Origin: Clostridia bacterium
Lineage (GTDB): Bacteria; Bacillota; Clostridia; Oscillospirales; Acutalibacteraceae
Direction of reading: 5' to 3'
Assembly (NCBI GenBank): GCA_900766585.1
Contig: CAAFVV010000014.1
Location: forward strand, 1 to 64,000
DNA length: 64,000 nucleotides
A program made the translations under genes and the position numbers. This document shows positions 34,747-43,946 of this stretch, piece after piece; position 1 is the stretch's first letter; every line of letters starts with the position of its first letter. The notes below the pieces were generated by a model. It had not been told where the DNA came from. It saw only the letters and a list, made by a program, of their open reading frames with translations, and ran no database searches.

Positions 34747-35621
34747 GTATATGTTTCGGACCTGCCGGCAACGATGAATCGTTTGCGGCGGAGGGGCACC
34801 GTTCTACGCTGGAAGCGCCCGCGTGGCTGCAGAAAAAAGGGCTGACTGCCTATGAATATCAGTGCGGTCGCGGCGTACGCATCGGGGAGGAGACGGCGCT
34901 GGCGCTCGGCGCAGAGGCGGCGCGCTGCGGAATCGCGCTGTCTCTCCACGCGCCGTATTTTATTTCGCTGGCTTCTGCCGATCCCGAAAAGCGGGAGAAC
35001 AGCATCGGCTATATTCTGGACAGCGCCCGCGCCGTCGCGCTGATGGGCGGCACCCGCATCGTGGTGCATCCCGGCGGTCTGGGCGGGCGAAGCCGTGCCG
35101 AGGCGACGGAGATCGCCGTTGAAACGCTTACGCGGGCGCAGCGGGCACTTGATGAGGCGGGACTTTCCGGGGTGCGCATCTGCCCCGAGACGATGGGCAA
35201 GATCAATCAGCTTGGTGATCTCGATGAAGTGCTGACCATGTGCCGCGTGGACGAGCGGTTTTGCCCGTGCATTGACTTTGGGCACTTAAACAGCCGGACA
35301 CAGGGCGGCGTGAATTCCGCCGAGGCGTTCGCCGTGGTGGCGGATGCCATTGCCGATCGGCTCGGCGAGGAGCGCGGGCGGAATTTTCATGTGCATTTTT
35401 CCAAGATCCAGTATACGGCGGGCGGCGAAAAATGCCATCTCACCTTTGCCGACACCGTGTACGGACCGGAGCCGCAGCCGCTGATGGAGCTGATCGCCGC
35501 GCGGCAGCTCAAGCCGTTTATCATCTGTGAATCGGCGGGCACACAGGCAAGCGATGCCCGCTGTCTGAAAACACTTTGGGAGCAGGCGGAAAGCCGCCTG
35601 TCAAAGGAGGAAGTCAAATGA
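34743..35621 (+). CDS. nfo: Endonuclease IV-family (AP endonuclease 2) protein
   Basis: A 292-residue TIM-barrel protein. Metal-ligand regions typical of the family are visible: SLHAPYFISLAS, RIVVHPGGL, RICPETMGKINQLGDLDEVL, CIDFGHLN, and FHVHFSKIQYT. It should cut DNA at abasic sites. The GTG start overlaps the yqeG stop. The family can also include sugar isomerases, but the ETMGK and HFSxI segments fit the DNA-repair group best. Confidence 0.88.
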   Translation: MSICFGPAGNDESFAAEGHRSTLEAPAWLQKKGLTAYEYQCGRGVRIGEETALALGAEAARCGIALSLHAPYFISLASADPEKRENSIGYILDSARAVALMGGTRIVVHPGGLGGRSRAEATEIAVETLTRAQRALDEAGLSGVRICPETMGKINQLGDLDEVLTMCRVDERFCPCIDFGHLNSRTQGGVNSAEAFAVVADAIADRLGEERGRNFHVHFSKIQYTAGGEKCHLTFADTVYGPEPQPLMELIAARQLKPFIICESAGTQASDARCLKTLWEQAESRLSKEEVK

Positions 35622-36688
35622 ATGCTGTGGAAAAAATACGCCAGAAATTGCCGGATACCCATACGGCGGCTGTGGTCACCACGCCGCATAACCGCCGGTA
35701 TCTGACCGGGTTCCCCTCGTCTGCCGGTATGGTCATCATCACGCCGCAGAGCGCGGTGTTTATGACCGATTCACGCTATGCCGAGGCGGCGGGAAAAGCC
35801 ATCCGCGACATGGAGGTGGAGTGCTATTCCCGCCCGACGGAGAGCCTTTCCGCCTATCTGAAGGCACAGGATATCCGCACGCTGCTGGTCGAGTCGGAGC
35901 GTTCGGTCTCTTCGGTGCGCGCGCTGCGTGCGGCACTGCCCGAGCTGACCGTCGAGGACGACGACCGGCTGACTGACTGGCTCTCTGCCCTGCGGATGTG
36001 CAAGACGCCGCAGGAGCGGGACGCGATGGCGCGCGCGCAGGCGCTTACCGACGCCGGATACCAGTATATTCTCGGGCGCATTGCGGCGGGACGCACCGAA
36101 CGTGAGGTGGCGCTGGATCTCGAATTTTTCATCCGCCGACAGGGCGCCGAGGGTGTGGCATTTGAGTTTATCGCCGTATCGGGCACGAATTCCTCGCTGC
36201 CGCACGGCGTGCCGGGCGATCGCGTGATCGAAAAAGGCGATTTTGTCACAATGGATTTCGGCGCGCGTGTGGACGGCTATTGCTCGGACATGACCCGTAC
36301 CGTCGCCGTCGGCTCTGTCAGCGACCGCCAGCGCGAGGTGTATGACACCGTACTGCGCGCCCAGCTGGCGGGTCTTGCCGCCGTCGGCCCCGGCGTGCCC
36401 TGCCGCGCTGCGGACGCCGCCGCGCGGAATGTGATCACCGAGGCGGGATACGGCAAGTATTTCGGTCACGGCACCGGTCACGGCGTCGGTGTGCAGATCC
36501 ACGAGCAGCCGAATCTTTCTCCCTCGACGCCGGAGACGACGCTGCTGGCTCCCGGTCACGTTGTCACGGTCGAGCCGGGTATCTACCTGCCCGGCGAATT
36601 CGGCGTGCGTATAGAGGATATGGTGATTATTACCGAGACAGGCTGCGATAATTTCACCAAATCGCCGAAAGAGCTGCAAATTCTGTAA
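35618..36688 (+). CDS. M24-family Xaa-Pro aminopeptidase
   Basis: A 356-residue peptidase with a creatinase-like N-terminal domain (HNRRYLTGFPSSAGMVIITP, FMTDSRYAEAA) and a pita-bread catalytic domain (about 130-356). Metal ligands fall in VTMDFGARVDGYCSDMTRTV, GHGTGHGVGVQIHEQPNL and GHVVTVEPGIYLPGEFGVRI EDM. It removes N-terminal residues before proline. Its position directly upstream of efp is conserved in Firmicutes. Confidence 0.95.
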   Translation: MNAVEKIRQKLPDTHTAAVVTTPHNRRYLTGFPSSAGMVIITPQSAVFMTDSRYAEAAGKAIRDMEVECYSRPTESLSAYLKAQDIRTLLVESERSVSSVRALRAALPELTVEDDDRLTDWLSALRMCKTPQERDAMARAQALTDAGYQYILGRIAAGRTEREVALDLEFFIRRQGAEGVAFEFIAVSGTNSSLPHGVPGDRVIEKGDFVTMDFGARVDGYCSDMTRTVAVGSVSDRQREVYDTVLRAQLAGLAAVGPGVPCRAADAAARNVITEAGYGKYFGHGTGHGVGVQIHEQPNLSPSTPETTLLAPGHVVTVEPGIYLPGEFGVRIEDMVIITETGCDNFTKSPKELQIL

Positions 36689-36704
36689 AATTATGAAATG
36701 CCCC

Positions 36705-36733
36705 TTGCAAAACGGGCGGGATTGCGGTAAAAT
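36705..36733 (+). promoter_or_regulatory. Promoter of efp
   Basis: TTGCAA (36705-36710) and TAAAAT (36728-36733), 17-bp spacer, about 45 bases before the efp ATG. Confidence 0.7.
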
Positions 36734-36775
36734 AAGCTAGTCTAATTCTGTATTAAGCTATGGAGGATCTGCATT

Positions 36776-37333
36776 ATGATTTCTGCGGGTGAATTTCGCA
36801 ACGGTGTGACCTTTGAAGAGGACGGCAATGTGCTCCAGGTCGTGGAGTTTCAGCACGTGAAGCCCGGCAAAGGCGCGGCGTTTGTGCGCACCAAGACGAA
36901 AAACGTGATCACGGGCGCCGTGATCGAAAAGAGCTACAACCCCACCGCCAAATTCCCGGTGGCATATGTGGAGCGCAAGGAGATGGAGTTCTCCTACGCC
37001 GACGGAGATCTCTACTACTTTATGGACGGCGAGACGTATGAGCTGATGCCTATTAACCGCTCGACGCTCGGCGACAACTTCAAGTTTGTCAAGGAGAACA
37101 TGGTCTGCCGCATCATGTCCTATAAGGGCAAGGTGTTCGGTGTGGAGCCGCCCACGTTTGTGGAGCTTCAGGTGACCAAGACCGATCCCGGCTTTAAGGG
37201 CGACACGGCGACCAACGCGACCAAACCGGCGACTCTGGAGACCGGCGCGGAGATCCGCGTGCCGCTGTTCATTGACGAGGGCGAAATGATCCGTGTGGAT
37301 ACCCGCACCGGCGAGTACATGGAGCGCGCCTGA
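36776..37333 (+). CDS. efp: Elongation factor P
   Basis: A 185-residue protein with the three OB-like domains of EF-P, which relieves ribosome stalling at polyproline. It begins MISAGEFRNGVTFEEDGNVL; the loop that enters the peptidyl-transferase centre is HVKPGKGAAFVRTK with Lys-32 at the tip. The C-terminus has IRVPLFIDEGEMIRVDTRTG. The Lys form implies the lysine-type or unmodified class rather than Arg. Confidence 0.97.
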   Translation: MISAGEFRNGVTFEEDGNVLQVVEFQHVKPGKGAAFVRTKTKNVITGAVIEKSYNPTAKFPVAYVERKEMEFSYADGDLYYFMDGETYELMPINRSTLGDNFKFVKENMVCRIMSYKGKVFGVEPPTFVELQVTKTDPGFKGDTATNATKPATLETGAEIRVPLFIDEGEMIRVDTRTGEYMERA

Positions 37334-37363
37334 GCAAACCGATCTGTAAAGGAGGTTATCATC

Positions 37364-37789
37364 ATGACGGTAACGGAAAAAGTGGCTTATCTCAAGGGCC
37401 TGGCTGAGGGACTGGACGTCAAGGCGGACACCAAAGAGGGCAAGCTTCTGGCAGCAATTATGGACGTTCTGTCGGATATGGCGCTGGATCTCGAGGATCT
37501 GGCGGACGACGTCACCGAAATGTCGGAGCACGTGGATGCGATCGACGAGGATCTCAACGATCTCGAAACCGATTTTTATGAAGACTATGACGACGAGGAT
37601 GAGGACGAGGACGACGGCTTCTATGACGTCACCTGCCCGAACTGCGGCGAGGAGTTCTCTGTGGACGAGGAGACGCTGCTCGAGGGCAGCATCGCCTGCC
37701 CGAACTGCGGCGAAGACCTGGAGTTTGACCTCGACGAGTGCGACGGCGACTGTGGAAGCTGTGGCGAGGACTGCGAAGGAAAAGAATAA
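37364..37789 (+). CDS. Acidic zinc-ribbon protein (CD1247-type N-terminus)
   Basis: A 141-residue protein: an N-terminal helical domain (EKVAYLKGLAEGLDVKADTK, EGKLLAAIMDVLSDMALDLE) recognisable from many clostridial proteins encoded after efp, a run of Asp/Glu (about 70-85), then a zinc ribbon (CPNCGEEF...CPNCGEDLEF) and a Cys-rich tail. Function unknown. AAGGAGG precedes the ATG, and the gene lies 30 bases from efp. Confidence 0.88.
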   Translation: MTVTEKVAYLKGLAEGLDVKADTKEGKLLAAIMDVLSDMALDLEDLADDVTEMSEHVDAIDEDLNDLETDFYEDYDDEDEDEDDGFYDVTCPNCGEEFSVDEETLLEGSIACPNCGEDLEFDLDECDGDCGSCGEDCEGKE

Positions 37790-37825
37790 GCGAAAGCAGC
37801 GCTTTTCTGTGCCAAAAACAAAGAG

Positions 37826-37862
37826 CCGCCTGCGGATTCCTGTGATCCGCAGGCGGTTTTTT
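37826..37862. terminator. Bidirectional terminator between the efp operon and tspO
   Basis: Perfect 12-bp arms CCGCCTGCGGAT and ATCCGCAGGCGG with TTTTTT after the plus-strand stem. It separates two convergent transcripts and touches the tspO stop. Confidence 0.92.
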
Positions 37863-38347
37863 CAGCTGTTGAACAGATAAAAGCCCAGATTCAGATATGC
37901 CGCAAACAGGCACCATGCCAGATAGGGAAGCAGTAAAAAGGCGGCGGTCGGGCGGATTGCAAAAAACCGGCGGATTGTCAGTACGATCAGAGTGATCAGC
38001 AAAAGCAGCCAAAGCAGGGCAAGCAGACGCAGCGACAGACGGAAAAAGAGCAGCGGCCAAAGCACGTTGACAATTAGCTGGATACGGTACAGCCGCAGGG
38101 CGGGCGCCGCATCGTCGTCTTCGCTTTTGCCGATCATCCAGGCGGCTGTGCCCATCAGTACGTATAAAACCGTCCACACGACCGGAAACACCCAGCCCGG
38201 CGGCGTCAAAGGCGGCTTGATCAATACATCGTCGAAGCCGGCCGTTCCGCCGATCAGCCCGCCGACGGCGCCGGCAAGCAGGGCGATCAGCACAGAGCGG
38301 AGCAGGTCGAAAACGGAAGCGGATGACGCTTGCTTTTGCGTAGACAA
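37862..38347 (-). CDS. TspO/MBR-family membrane protein
   Basis: A protein of about 161 residues with five predicted membrane helices. It has the TspO hallmarks KPPLTPPGWVFPVVWTVLYV, a QLIVNVLWPLLFF segment and PYLAWCLFAAYLNLGF. The family binds porphyrins and is tied to stress responses. Two starts are possible. GTG at 38356 overlaps its own Shine-Dalgarno (GGCGG); TTG at 38347 lies eight bases after it, and I prefer that. It is convergent with the efp operon and divergent from the TerB cassette. Confidence 0.9.
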   Translation of the reverse strand: MSTQKQASSASVFDLLRSVLIALLAGAVGGLIGGTAGFDDVLIKPPLTPPGWVFPVVWTVLYVLMGTAAWMIGKSEDDDAAPALRLYRIQLIVNVLWPLLFFRLSLRLLALLWLLLLITLIVLTIRRFFAIRPTAAFLLLPYLAWCLFAAYLNLGFYLFNS

Positions 38348-38450
38348 GATGACCACCGCCTTTTTTGTGATGGTATATAGATATGGGTTATGTGCCGTGT
38401 TTATGCCGTCGGTTTTTCAAAAGAAAAGTAAACAAATGTTCGGAAAATGG

Positions 38451-38479
38451 TTGCAACCTGCGAAAGCATTTGTTATAAT
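38451..38479 (+). promoter_or_regulatory. Promoter of the TerB-ATPase-helicase cassette
   Basis: TTGCAA (38451-38456) and TATAAT (38474-38479), 17-bp spacer, 31 bases before the first ATG of the cassette. Confidence 0.82.
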
Positions 38480-38510
38480 AGGGAAAAAGAGGCAGGAGGT
38501 GAGAAAAAGC

Positions 38511-40010
38511 ATGGATCTTGATCAGTTGATTCAAAAAATTGTCTCTCATGCGGTCACGGAGACTAAAAAGACGGTGCTCGCGCAGCTGTACCGTGAGGAG
38601 AAGATCCTGCGTCCGGCGTCAAAGCTGCCGCGCTATCTGCCGGAGGTCTACCGGCAGATGGCTGCCCTCGCCTCTGACCGGGAGGCGACCTTCCGGTCAG
38701 AGGCGTGGATCTTCTGTCGGCAGGGGCAGTTTATGGCGGAGCATGAGGAAAATGAGGGCGACCTCCAAACGCCGTTTTTCTGCTTTTTTCCCACTTATCG
38801 CCTGATGAATCCGGCACAGCTGCGGGCATATTTCACCTGGCGGACAAAGCTGCGGCAGGGGATCTGCGAGCCGGTCTCCACCTCATATGCCTTTGTGTAC
38901 ATTTATGAGCTGCTCAATCAGATCGGCGTCGCCGATCCGGCGGACGGTTTTGAAAAGCTGCGGCGATTCCGGGAGAATTATGCACCGATCGACCCGAGGG
39001 TCGAGCGCTATCTGACCACATGGATGCGGGATTACCGCATATACTACGGGCTTTTGCCGGATGAATCCGCTGCGGAGGGTGACGGCGTGCTGACGGCGCT
39101 CATGCACGCTGCCGATACGCCGGATGATGTGCTGTTTTCGGCGATCTGCCGTCTCTCCTCCTATGATTTTACCCGCTCCCGCGCCTATAATGCGCACCCG
39201 AAGGAAAGTGCCGCGCTTTTGTGCCGGGTCTACCGCGATTTTGCTGCATTTTGCGATGCCCACCGCAAACGGTCGCTGTTCGACCGCCTGTTCGGGGCAA
39301 AAGTGAAGATGTCCTATCCGATGTTCCGCAGTGCGGTGTTTTGGGAGCGCGGCAGTCAGCCGGACCGCACGGTGAAATGCGGCGAGCGGGAGGAATACAC
39401 CTGCAAAAACGGGTTGTGGAGCCGCACCGGCTATGTTGACAAGCCGGATAAAAACCGCGAGCTGGGGCGCATGGTCAAGGCGGTGGACTGCCATCTGCGC
39501 GAGGTGTATGCTCTGCCGCCGCTTACCCCGCCCGACGGGGTGAGCAAGCAGTTTTGCGCGCTGATCGCGCGTGACGCGGCAGAGGTCATCGTCATCAAGC
39601 CGCCGGTGCCGGAGATGGTGTTCGACCTGTCCAAGCTCAGCCGGATCCGCCGGGCGGCGGATGAGACGCGGGACAGCCTGTTGGTCGATGATACACAGGA
39701 ACCGGCAGAAGCGGAGACGGCAAAACCGGAGGAGCCGCCGGCGGAGGAATTGCCCGCAGAGCTGCCGTCCGCTGCGCAGAGCGAAGCCAGGCTGACCGAA
39801 CAGGAGCGGCGCTTTCTGCGCGCATTGCTGTCGGGCATGTCCGCCGCGGCAGCCGGACGCGAGGCGGGCGGATTTCCCGCACTTTTGGCGGATGCCGTCA
39901 ACGAAAAGCTATATGATGAATTTGCGGACACCGTACTCGGCGTTGAGGACGGCGAGCCGGTGATTCTTCCGGATTACCGGGAGGAACTGGAAAGGATGGT
40001 TGCCCCATGA
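38511..40010 (+). CDS. TerB_N/TerB_C-type protein (cassette gene 1)
   Basis: A 499-residue cytoplasmic protein with the architecture of TerB_N-domain proteins. The N-terminal part has FRSEAWIFCRQGQFM, FFPTYRLMNPAQLRAYFTWR and YAFVYIYELLNQIGV, which match the TerB_N type. The middle part is helical, followed by an acidic Pro/Glu linker (about 395-425) and a C-terminal domain (LTEQERRFLRALLSG to the end) like TerB_C. Such proteins occur with ATPases and helicases in predicted stress or defence systems. AGGAGGTG precedes the ATG; its stop overlaps the ATPase start by 4 bases. Confidence 0.85.
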   Translation: MDLDQLIQKIVSHAVTETKKTVLAQLYREEKILRPASKLPRYLPEVYRQMAALASDREATFRSEAWIFCRQGQFMAEHEENEGDLQTPFFCFFPTYRLMNPAQLRAYFTWRTKLRQGICEPVSTSYAFVYIYELLNQIGVADPADGFEKLRRFRENYAPIDPRVERYLTTWMRDYRIYYGLLPDESAAEGDGVLTALMHAADTPDDVLFSAICRLSSYDFTRSRAYNAHPKESAALLCRVYRDFAAFCDAHRKRSLFDRLFGAKVKMSYPMFRSAVFWERGSQPDRTVKCGEREEYTCKNGLWSRTGYVDKPDKNRELGRMVKAVDCHLREVYALPPLTPPDGVSKQFCALIARDAAEVIVIKPPVPEMVFDLSKLSRIRRAADETRDSLLVDDTQEPAEAETAKPEEPPAEELPAELPSAAQSEARLTEQERRFLRALLSGMSAAAAGREAGGFPALLADAVNEKLYDEFADTVLGVEDGEPVILPDYREELERMVAP

Positions 40011-41308
40011 AGATCCCCAAACGCATCGCTTCGGCGGTGATCCATTCGCTGAAGGGCGGCGTCGTGCCGCGTATCGGCCTGCCGTATATCACAGTCGGGC
40101 GGGAACGGGAGATCCGCGCCCTGCTGCACGATGTGGATATCGTTGCCGAGGGCGGTGCGTCGTTTCGCTTCATCGTGGGGAAATACGGCAGCGGCAAGAG
40201 TTTTCTGCTGCAGACCATCCGCGGTCACGCCATGGATCGCGGCTTTGTTGTGGCGGATGCCGATCTGTCGCCGGAGCGGCGGCTGCAGGGGACGAAAGGG
40301 CAGGGCCTTGCCACCTATCGCGAGCTGATGCGCAATCTCTCCACCCGTACCTGCCCCGAGGGCGGGGCGCTGCCGCAGGTGCTGGACCGCTGGATCAGCA
40401 CTGTGCAGAGCGAGGTGGCTAAAGGCGGCATCCTGCCGGACGATCCGCATTTTCCGCAGGCAGTTGAGCAGCAGATCTACGGCGTGATTCGCTCGATGAA
40501 CGATATGGTGCACGGCTTTGATTTTTCCCGCCTGCTGACGGCGTATTACCGCTCCTATGTTAACGGCGACGATGAGCAGAAAGCGCGGGTTATCCGCTGG
40601 TTCCGCGGCGAATATGCCACAAAGTCGGAGGCCAAGGCGGAGCTGTCGGTCAATATGGTGATCTCCGATGAGGACTGGTATGACTATATAAAGCTGTTTG
40701 CCGTCTTTTTGAAAAAAGCGGGCTACAGCGGGCTGTTTTTGATGATCGACGAGCTGGTGAACATTTACAAGATTCCGAACAGCATTACGCGGCAGTATAA
40801 CTATGAAAAACTGCTGACCATATACAACGACACCTTGCAGGGGCGGGCGCAGTATCTCGGCATACTGATGGGTGGTACGCCGCAGTGCGTCGAGGACACC
40901 CGCCGCGGGGTGTACAGCTATGAAGCTTTACGCTCCCGCTTGGCGGAGGGGCGGTTTTCCGGCGAGGGGCGGCAGGATATGTTAGCGCCTGTGATCCGGC
41001 TGCTGCCGCTGACGAATGAGGAATTGCTGATCCTGACCGAAAAGCTGGCGGAGATTCACGCAGAGCTGTTTGATTATCCGTGTGTGCTGACGGAAGCGGA
41101 CCGCATCCGCTTTCTGCGAATCGAGGGTAGCCGCGTGGGCGCGTCGCAGCAGTTGACGCCGCGCGAGGTCATCCGCGACTTTATTGAGCTGCTGGACATT
41201 GTAGCACAGGATCCGCAGGCGGATATTGCCGCCATATTGCAGACGGAGGATTTTGCGGCGCCGCCGCCTCCGGATGAAGAGGAGTCGTTTGCGGAGTTTG
41301 AGATCTGA
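40007..41308 (+). CDS. DUF2791/BrxD-like P-loop ATPase (cassette gene 2)
   Basis: A 433-residue ATPase. Walker A is VGKYGSGKSFLLQTIRGHAM (GKYGSGKS at 58-65) and Walker B is GLFLMIDELVNIYKI, followed by RAQYLGILMGGTPQCVEDTR and a sensor-type region. This pattern resembles the BREX-associated BrxD/DUF2791 ATP-binding family. It overlaps gene 1 by 4 bases and lies 12 bases before the helicase, so the three proteins are made together. A DNA-translocating or helicase-loading role is inference. Confidence 0.88.
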   Translation: MKIPKRIASAVIHSLKGGVVPRIGLPYITVGREREIRALLHDVDIVAEGGASFRFIVGKYGSGKSFLLQTIRGHAMDRGFVVADADLSPERRLQGTKGQGLATYRELMRNLSTRTCPEGGALPQVLDRWISTVQSEVAKGGILPDDPHFPQAVEQQIYGVIRSMNDMVHGFDFSRLLTAYYRSYVNGDDEQKARVIRWFRGEYATKSEAKAELSVNMVISDEDWYDYIKLFAVFLKKAGYSGLFLMIDELVNIYKIPNSITRQYNYEKLLTIYNDTLQGRAQYLGILMGGTPQCVEDTRRGVYSYEALRSRLAEGRFSGEGRQDMLAPVIRLLPLTNEELLILTEKLAEIHAELFDYPCVLTEADRIRFLRIEGSRVGASQQLTPREVIRDFIELLDIVAQDPQADIAAILQTEDFAAPPPPDEEESFAEFEI

Positions 41309-41320
41309 TGGGGGAGAGCC

Positions 41321-43585
41321 ATGGGTACATTTGAACGCTATGCCCCGTTTGTGCGCGATTATATCTATCAAAACGGCTGGGAATCCCTGCGCGCTGTTCA
41401 GGTGGCGGCGGCCGATGTGCTGTTTCACACCGACGACCATCTGCTGCTGACCGCATCAACGGCGTCGGGCAAGACAGAAGCGGCATTTTTCCCGATTCTG
41501 ACGCTGTTTTCCGAGAATCCGCCGCGTTCGGTCGGCGCTTTGTATATCGGCCCGCTGAAAGCGCTGATCAACGATCAGTTCCAGCGGCTGAACACGCTGT
41601 GTGAGGAGGCGCACATCCCCGTCTGGCACTGGCACGGCGATGTGGCACAGTCGCATAAGGAGCGGCTGCTGAAATCCCCGTCCGGCATTTTGCAGATCAC
41701 GCCGGAATCGCTCGAGGCGCTGCTGCTGCATAAGCATGCGGCGATTACGCGCCTGTTCGGTGATCTGCGGTTTATTGTCATCGACGAGGTGCACTCCCTG
41801 CTTCGAGGAGACCGGGGCGGACAGACGCTTTGCCTGATTGAGCGGCTCTGCCGCCTTTCGGGTGCCAATCCGCGCCGCATCGGGCTTTCCGCCACGATCG
41901 GCGACCCGCAGCGCACGGCGGAGCTTTTGGCGGCGGGAACCGGACGGCGCACCGCCGTGCCGAGGGTTGAGGAGCGGGGCATCCGCTGGCGGCTATCGAT
42001 GGAGCACTTTTTTGTGCAGGGACCGCAGGCGGGTGAGGAGAAAGCGAAAACGGCAGAAAACGGTTCTGGCGAGGCACTCGATGCAAAGACCGACACGCCG
42101 CCTTCCTATGCCGATCCCGGCTACGGGTATATTTTCGCCCATACACGCGGGAAAAAGTGCCTTGTGTTTGTGAACTCGCGCGAGGAATGCGAGGCGGTGA
42201 CGACATCGCTGCGGCAATACTGCGAGGCGCAGCACGAGCCAGACCGGTTCATGATCCACCACGGCAATCTGTCCGCATCCTATCGCGAGACGGCGGAGTC
42301 GGCGATGAAGGACGAGGAGCGCTGCATGACCACCGTGACGACGGCGACGCTGGAGCTGGGCATTGATATCGGGCGGCTTGAACGGGCGTTTCAGGTGGAT
42401 GCCCCATTTACCGTATCGTCGTTTTTGCAGCGTATGGGGCGCACCGGACGGCGGGAGCAGCCGCCCGAAATGTGGTTTGTTATGCGGGAGGAGCCGCCCG
42501 AGCCGCGGTCGCTGCTCGCCGACACCGTGCCGTGGAAGTTGCTGCAGGGGATCGCACTCGTGCAGCTCTACTGCGAGGAAAAATGGGTCGAGCCGCAGCG
42601 GCTGGACCGCCTGCCGTACAGCCTTTTATTCCACCAGACGATGGCGACGCTTGCCTCGGAGGGGGAGATGAGCCCGGCGGCGCTGGCCAAGCGTGTGCTG
42701 AGCCTGTCCTGCTTCCACCGTATCACGCAGGAGGACTTCCGGCAGCTTCTGCGCCATCTTCTGGAGGCGGAGCAGATCCAGCGCACAGAGGAAGGCGGGC
42801 TGATTGTGGGGCTTGCCGGCGAGCGGTTGATCAACTCCCATAAATTCTACGCGGTGTTTCAGGAAAACGAGGAATACACCGTGCGCTGGGGCTCGCAGGA
42901 GCTGGGCACGATCGTGTCGCCTCCGCCGGTCGGCGAGAAGCTCGCGCTGGCGGGGCAGGTGTGGATCGTCGAGGAGATCGACCACAAGCGCCGCCTGGTC
43001 TATTGCGAAGAGGTGCGGGGCAAGGTGCCCGCCTATTTCGGGCAGTGTCCGGGTGATATCCACACGAAGATTCTGCTGCGCATGCGGCAGGTGCTCGACG
43101 AGGAGCAGTCCTACCCCTATGTGATGAAAAATGCCGCTGCACGGCTTGTGCAGGCGCGCCGCACGGCGGCGCTGTCCGGCCTGACCAAAAAGCCGCTCAT
43201 CTGCGTCGGCGGGGAGATGTGGTGTCTGTTCCCGTGGCTCGGCAGCTATGCCTTTCTTGCGCTCGAGCGGTTTTTGCGGCTGCGCTGCGGTGAGCGGCTT
43301 TCGCTGTCGGGCATGGATTCCTGCCGTCCCTATTTTTTGCAATTTAAAATGAAAGCAGATGCCGAGACATTTTTCGCCGTGCTTGCCGACGAGCTGTCCC
43401 GTCTGCTTGATCCCATGGAGCTTCTGTACCCGAATGAGCTGCCGCTGTTTGAAAAATATGATGAATTCGTACCGCCCGAGCTGGTGCGCAAGGGCTTTGC
43501 CTGCGGCGTGCTGGATATTGACGGCATGCGCGCCCGCGTGGCAGAATGGGCAGGGCGAACAGGTGCTGTGCATTTGGGGGAATAA
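41321..43585 (+). CDS. Lhr/BrxHI-like DEAD/DEAH helicase (cassette gene 3)
   Basis: A 754-residue superfamily-2 helicase. Motif I TASTASGKTEAAFFPILTLF (about 48-66), motif Ia GPLKALINDQFQRL, motif II FIVIDEVHSLLRGDRGG, motif III GLSATIGDP, and in the second RecA domain LVFVNSREECE, TVTTATLELGIDIGRL and the motif VI QRMGRTGRREQ. A winged-helix-like and C-terminal domain follow (about 380-754), as in Lhr-type and BREX BrxHI helicases. It likely unwinds DNA or remodels nucleic acid under control of the two upstream proteins. Confidence 0.93.
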   Translation: MGTFERYAPFVRDYIYQNGWESLRAVQVAAADVLFHTDDHLLLTASTASGKTEAAFFPILTLFSENPPRSVGALYIGPLKALINDQFQRLNTLCEEAHIPVWHWHGDVAQSHKERLLKSPSGILQITPESLEALLLHKHAAITRLFGDLRFIVIDEVHSLLRGDRGGQTLCLIERLCRLSGANPRRIGLSATIGDPQRTAELLAAGTGRRTAVPRVEERGIRWRLSMEHFFVQGPQAGEEKAKTAENGSGEALDAKTDTPPSYADPGYGYIFAHTRGKKCLVFVNSREECEAVTTSLRQYCEAQHEPDRFMIHHGNLSASYRETAESAMKDEERCMTTVTTATLELGIDIGRLERAFQVDAPFTVSSFLQRMGRTGRREQPPEMWFVMREEPPEPRSLLADTVPWKLLQGIALVQLYCEEKWVEPQRLDRLPYSLLFHQTMATLASEGEMSPAALAKRVLSLSCFHRITQEDFRQLLRHLLEAEQIQRTEEGGLIVGLAGERLINSHKFYAVFQENEEYTVRWGSQELGTIVSPPPVGEKLALAGQVWIVEEIDHKRRLVYCEEVRGKVPAYFGQCPGDIHTKILLRMRQVLDEEQSYPYVMKNAAARLVQARRTAALSGLTKKPLICVGGEMWCLFPWLGSYAFLALERFLRLRCGERLSLSGMDSCRPYFLQFKMKADAETFFAVLADELSRLLDPMELLYPNELPLFEKYDEFVPPELVRKGFACGVLDIDGMRARVAEWAGRTGAVHLGE

Positions 43586-43653
43586 TCGGCGCGGAACGCG
43601 GCATACTACCCGTGGGTCTTGTGTAGACCCGCAAAAAAGGAGTGTGGACCCGA

Positions 43654-43866
43654 ATGGATACAGTGGCCTTGATCCTGACGATCATCGGTGCGCTGAACTG
43701 GGGAAGCATCGGCCTGTTCCAGTTCGACCTTGTGGCGTGGATCTGCGGCGGACAGAGCGGAATCGTCAGCCGGATCATCTACACGGTTGTGGCACTGGCG
43801 GGTATCTGGTGCATTTCTCTGCTGTTTCGGGACAAACGCCGGACCAATACGGGTATGGCTGAGTAA
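43654..43866 (+). CDS. DUF378 small membrane protein
   Basis: 70 residues with two membrane helices (about 3-24 and 38-58), starting MDTVALILTIIGALNWGSIG, the DUF378 signature, and IIYTVVALAGIWCISLLF. Function unknown. The ATG has AAGGAG about 11 bases upstream. A small stem (GGGTCT/AGACCC) precedes the ribosome site. It is convergent with hpf. Confidence 0.9.
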   Translation: MDTVALILTIIGALNWGSIGLFQFDLVAWICGGQSGIVSRIIYTVVALAGIWCISLLFRDKRRTNTGMAE

Positions 43867-43884
43867 CCGAAAGCGCACTGACGA

Positions 43885-43923
43885 AAAACAGGGCTGTCTC
43901 TATTTCAGAGACAGCCCTGTTTT
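43885..43923. terminator. Bidirectional terminator between DUF378 gene and hpf
   Basis: Arms AAAACAGGGCTGTCTC and GAGACAGCCCTGTTTT around a 7-base loop, flanked by A-run and T-run, serving both convergent genes. Confidence 0.92.
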
Positions 43924-43946
43924 CAGTTATCGGCGGGAAAGGCGGA

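Noticed and set aside
37992..38510. Upstream extension of the TerB-type gene by 173 codons
   Set aside because: It would run antisense to tspO and through the promoter at 38451-38479. The ATG at 38511 has the only good ribosome site.
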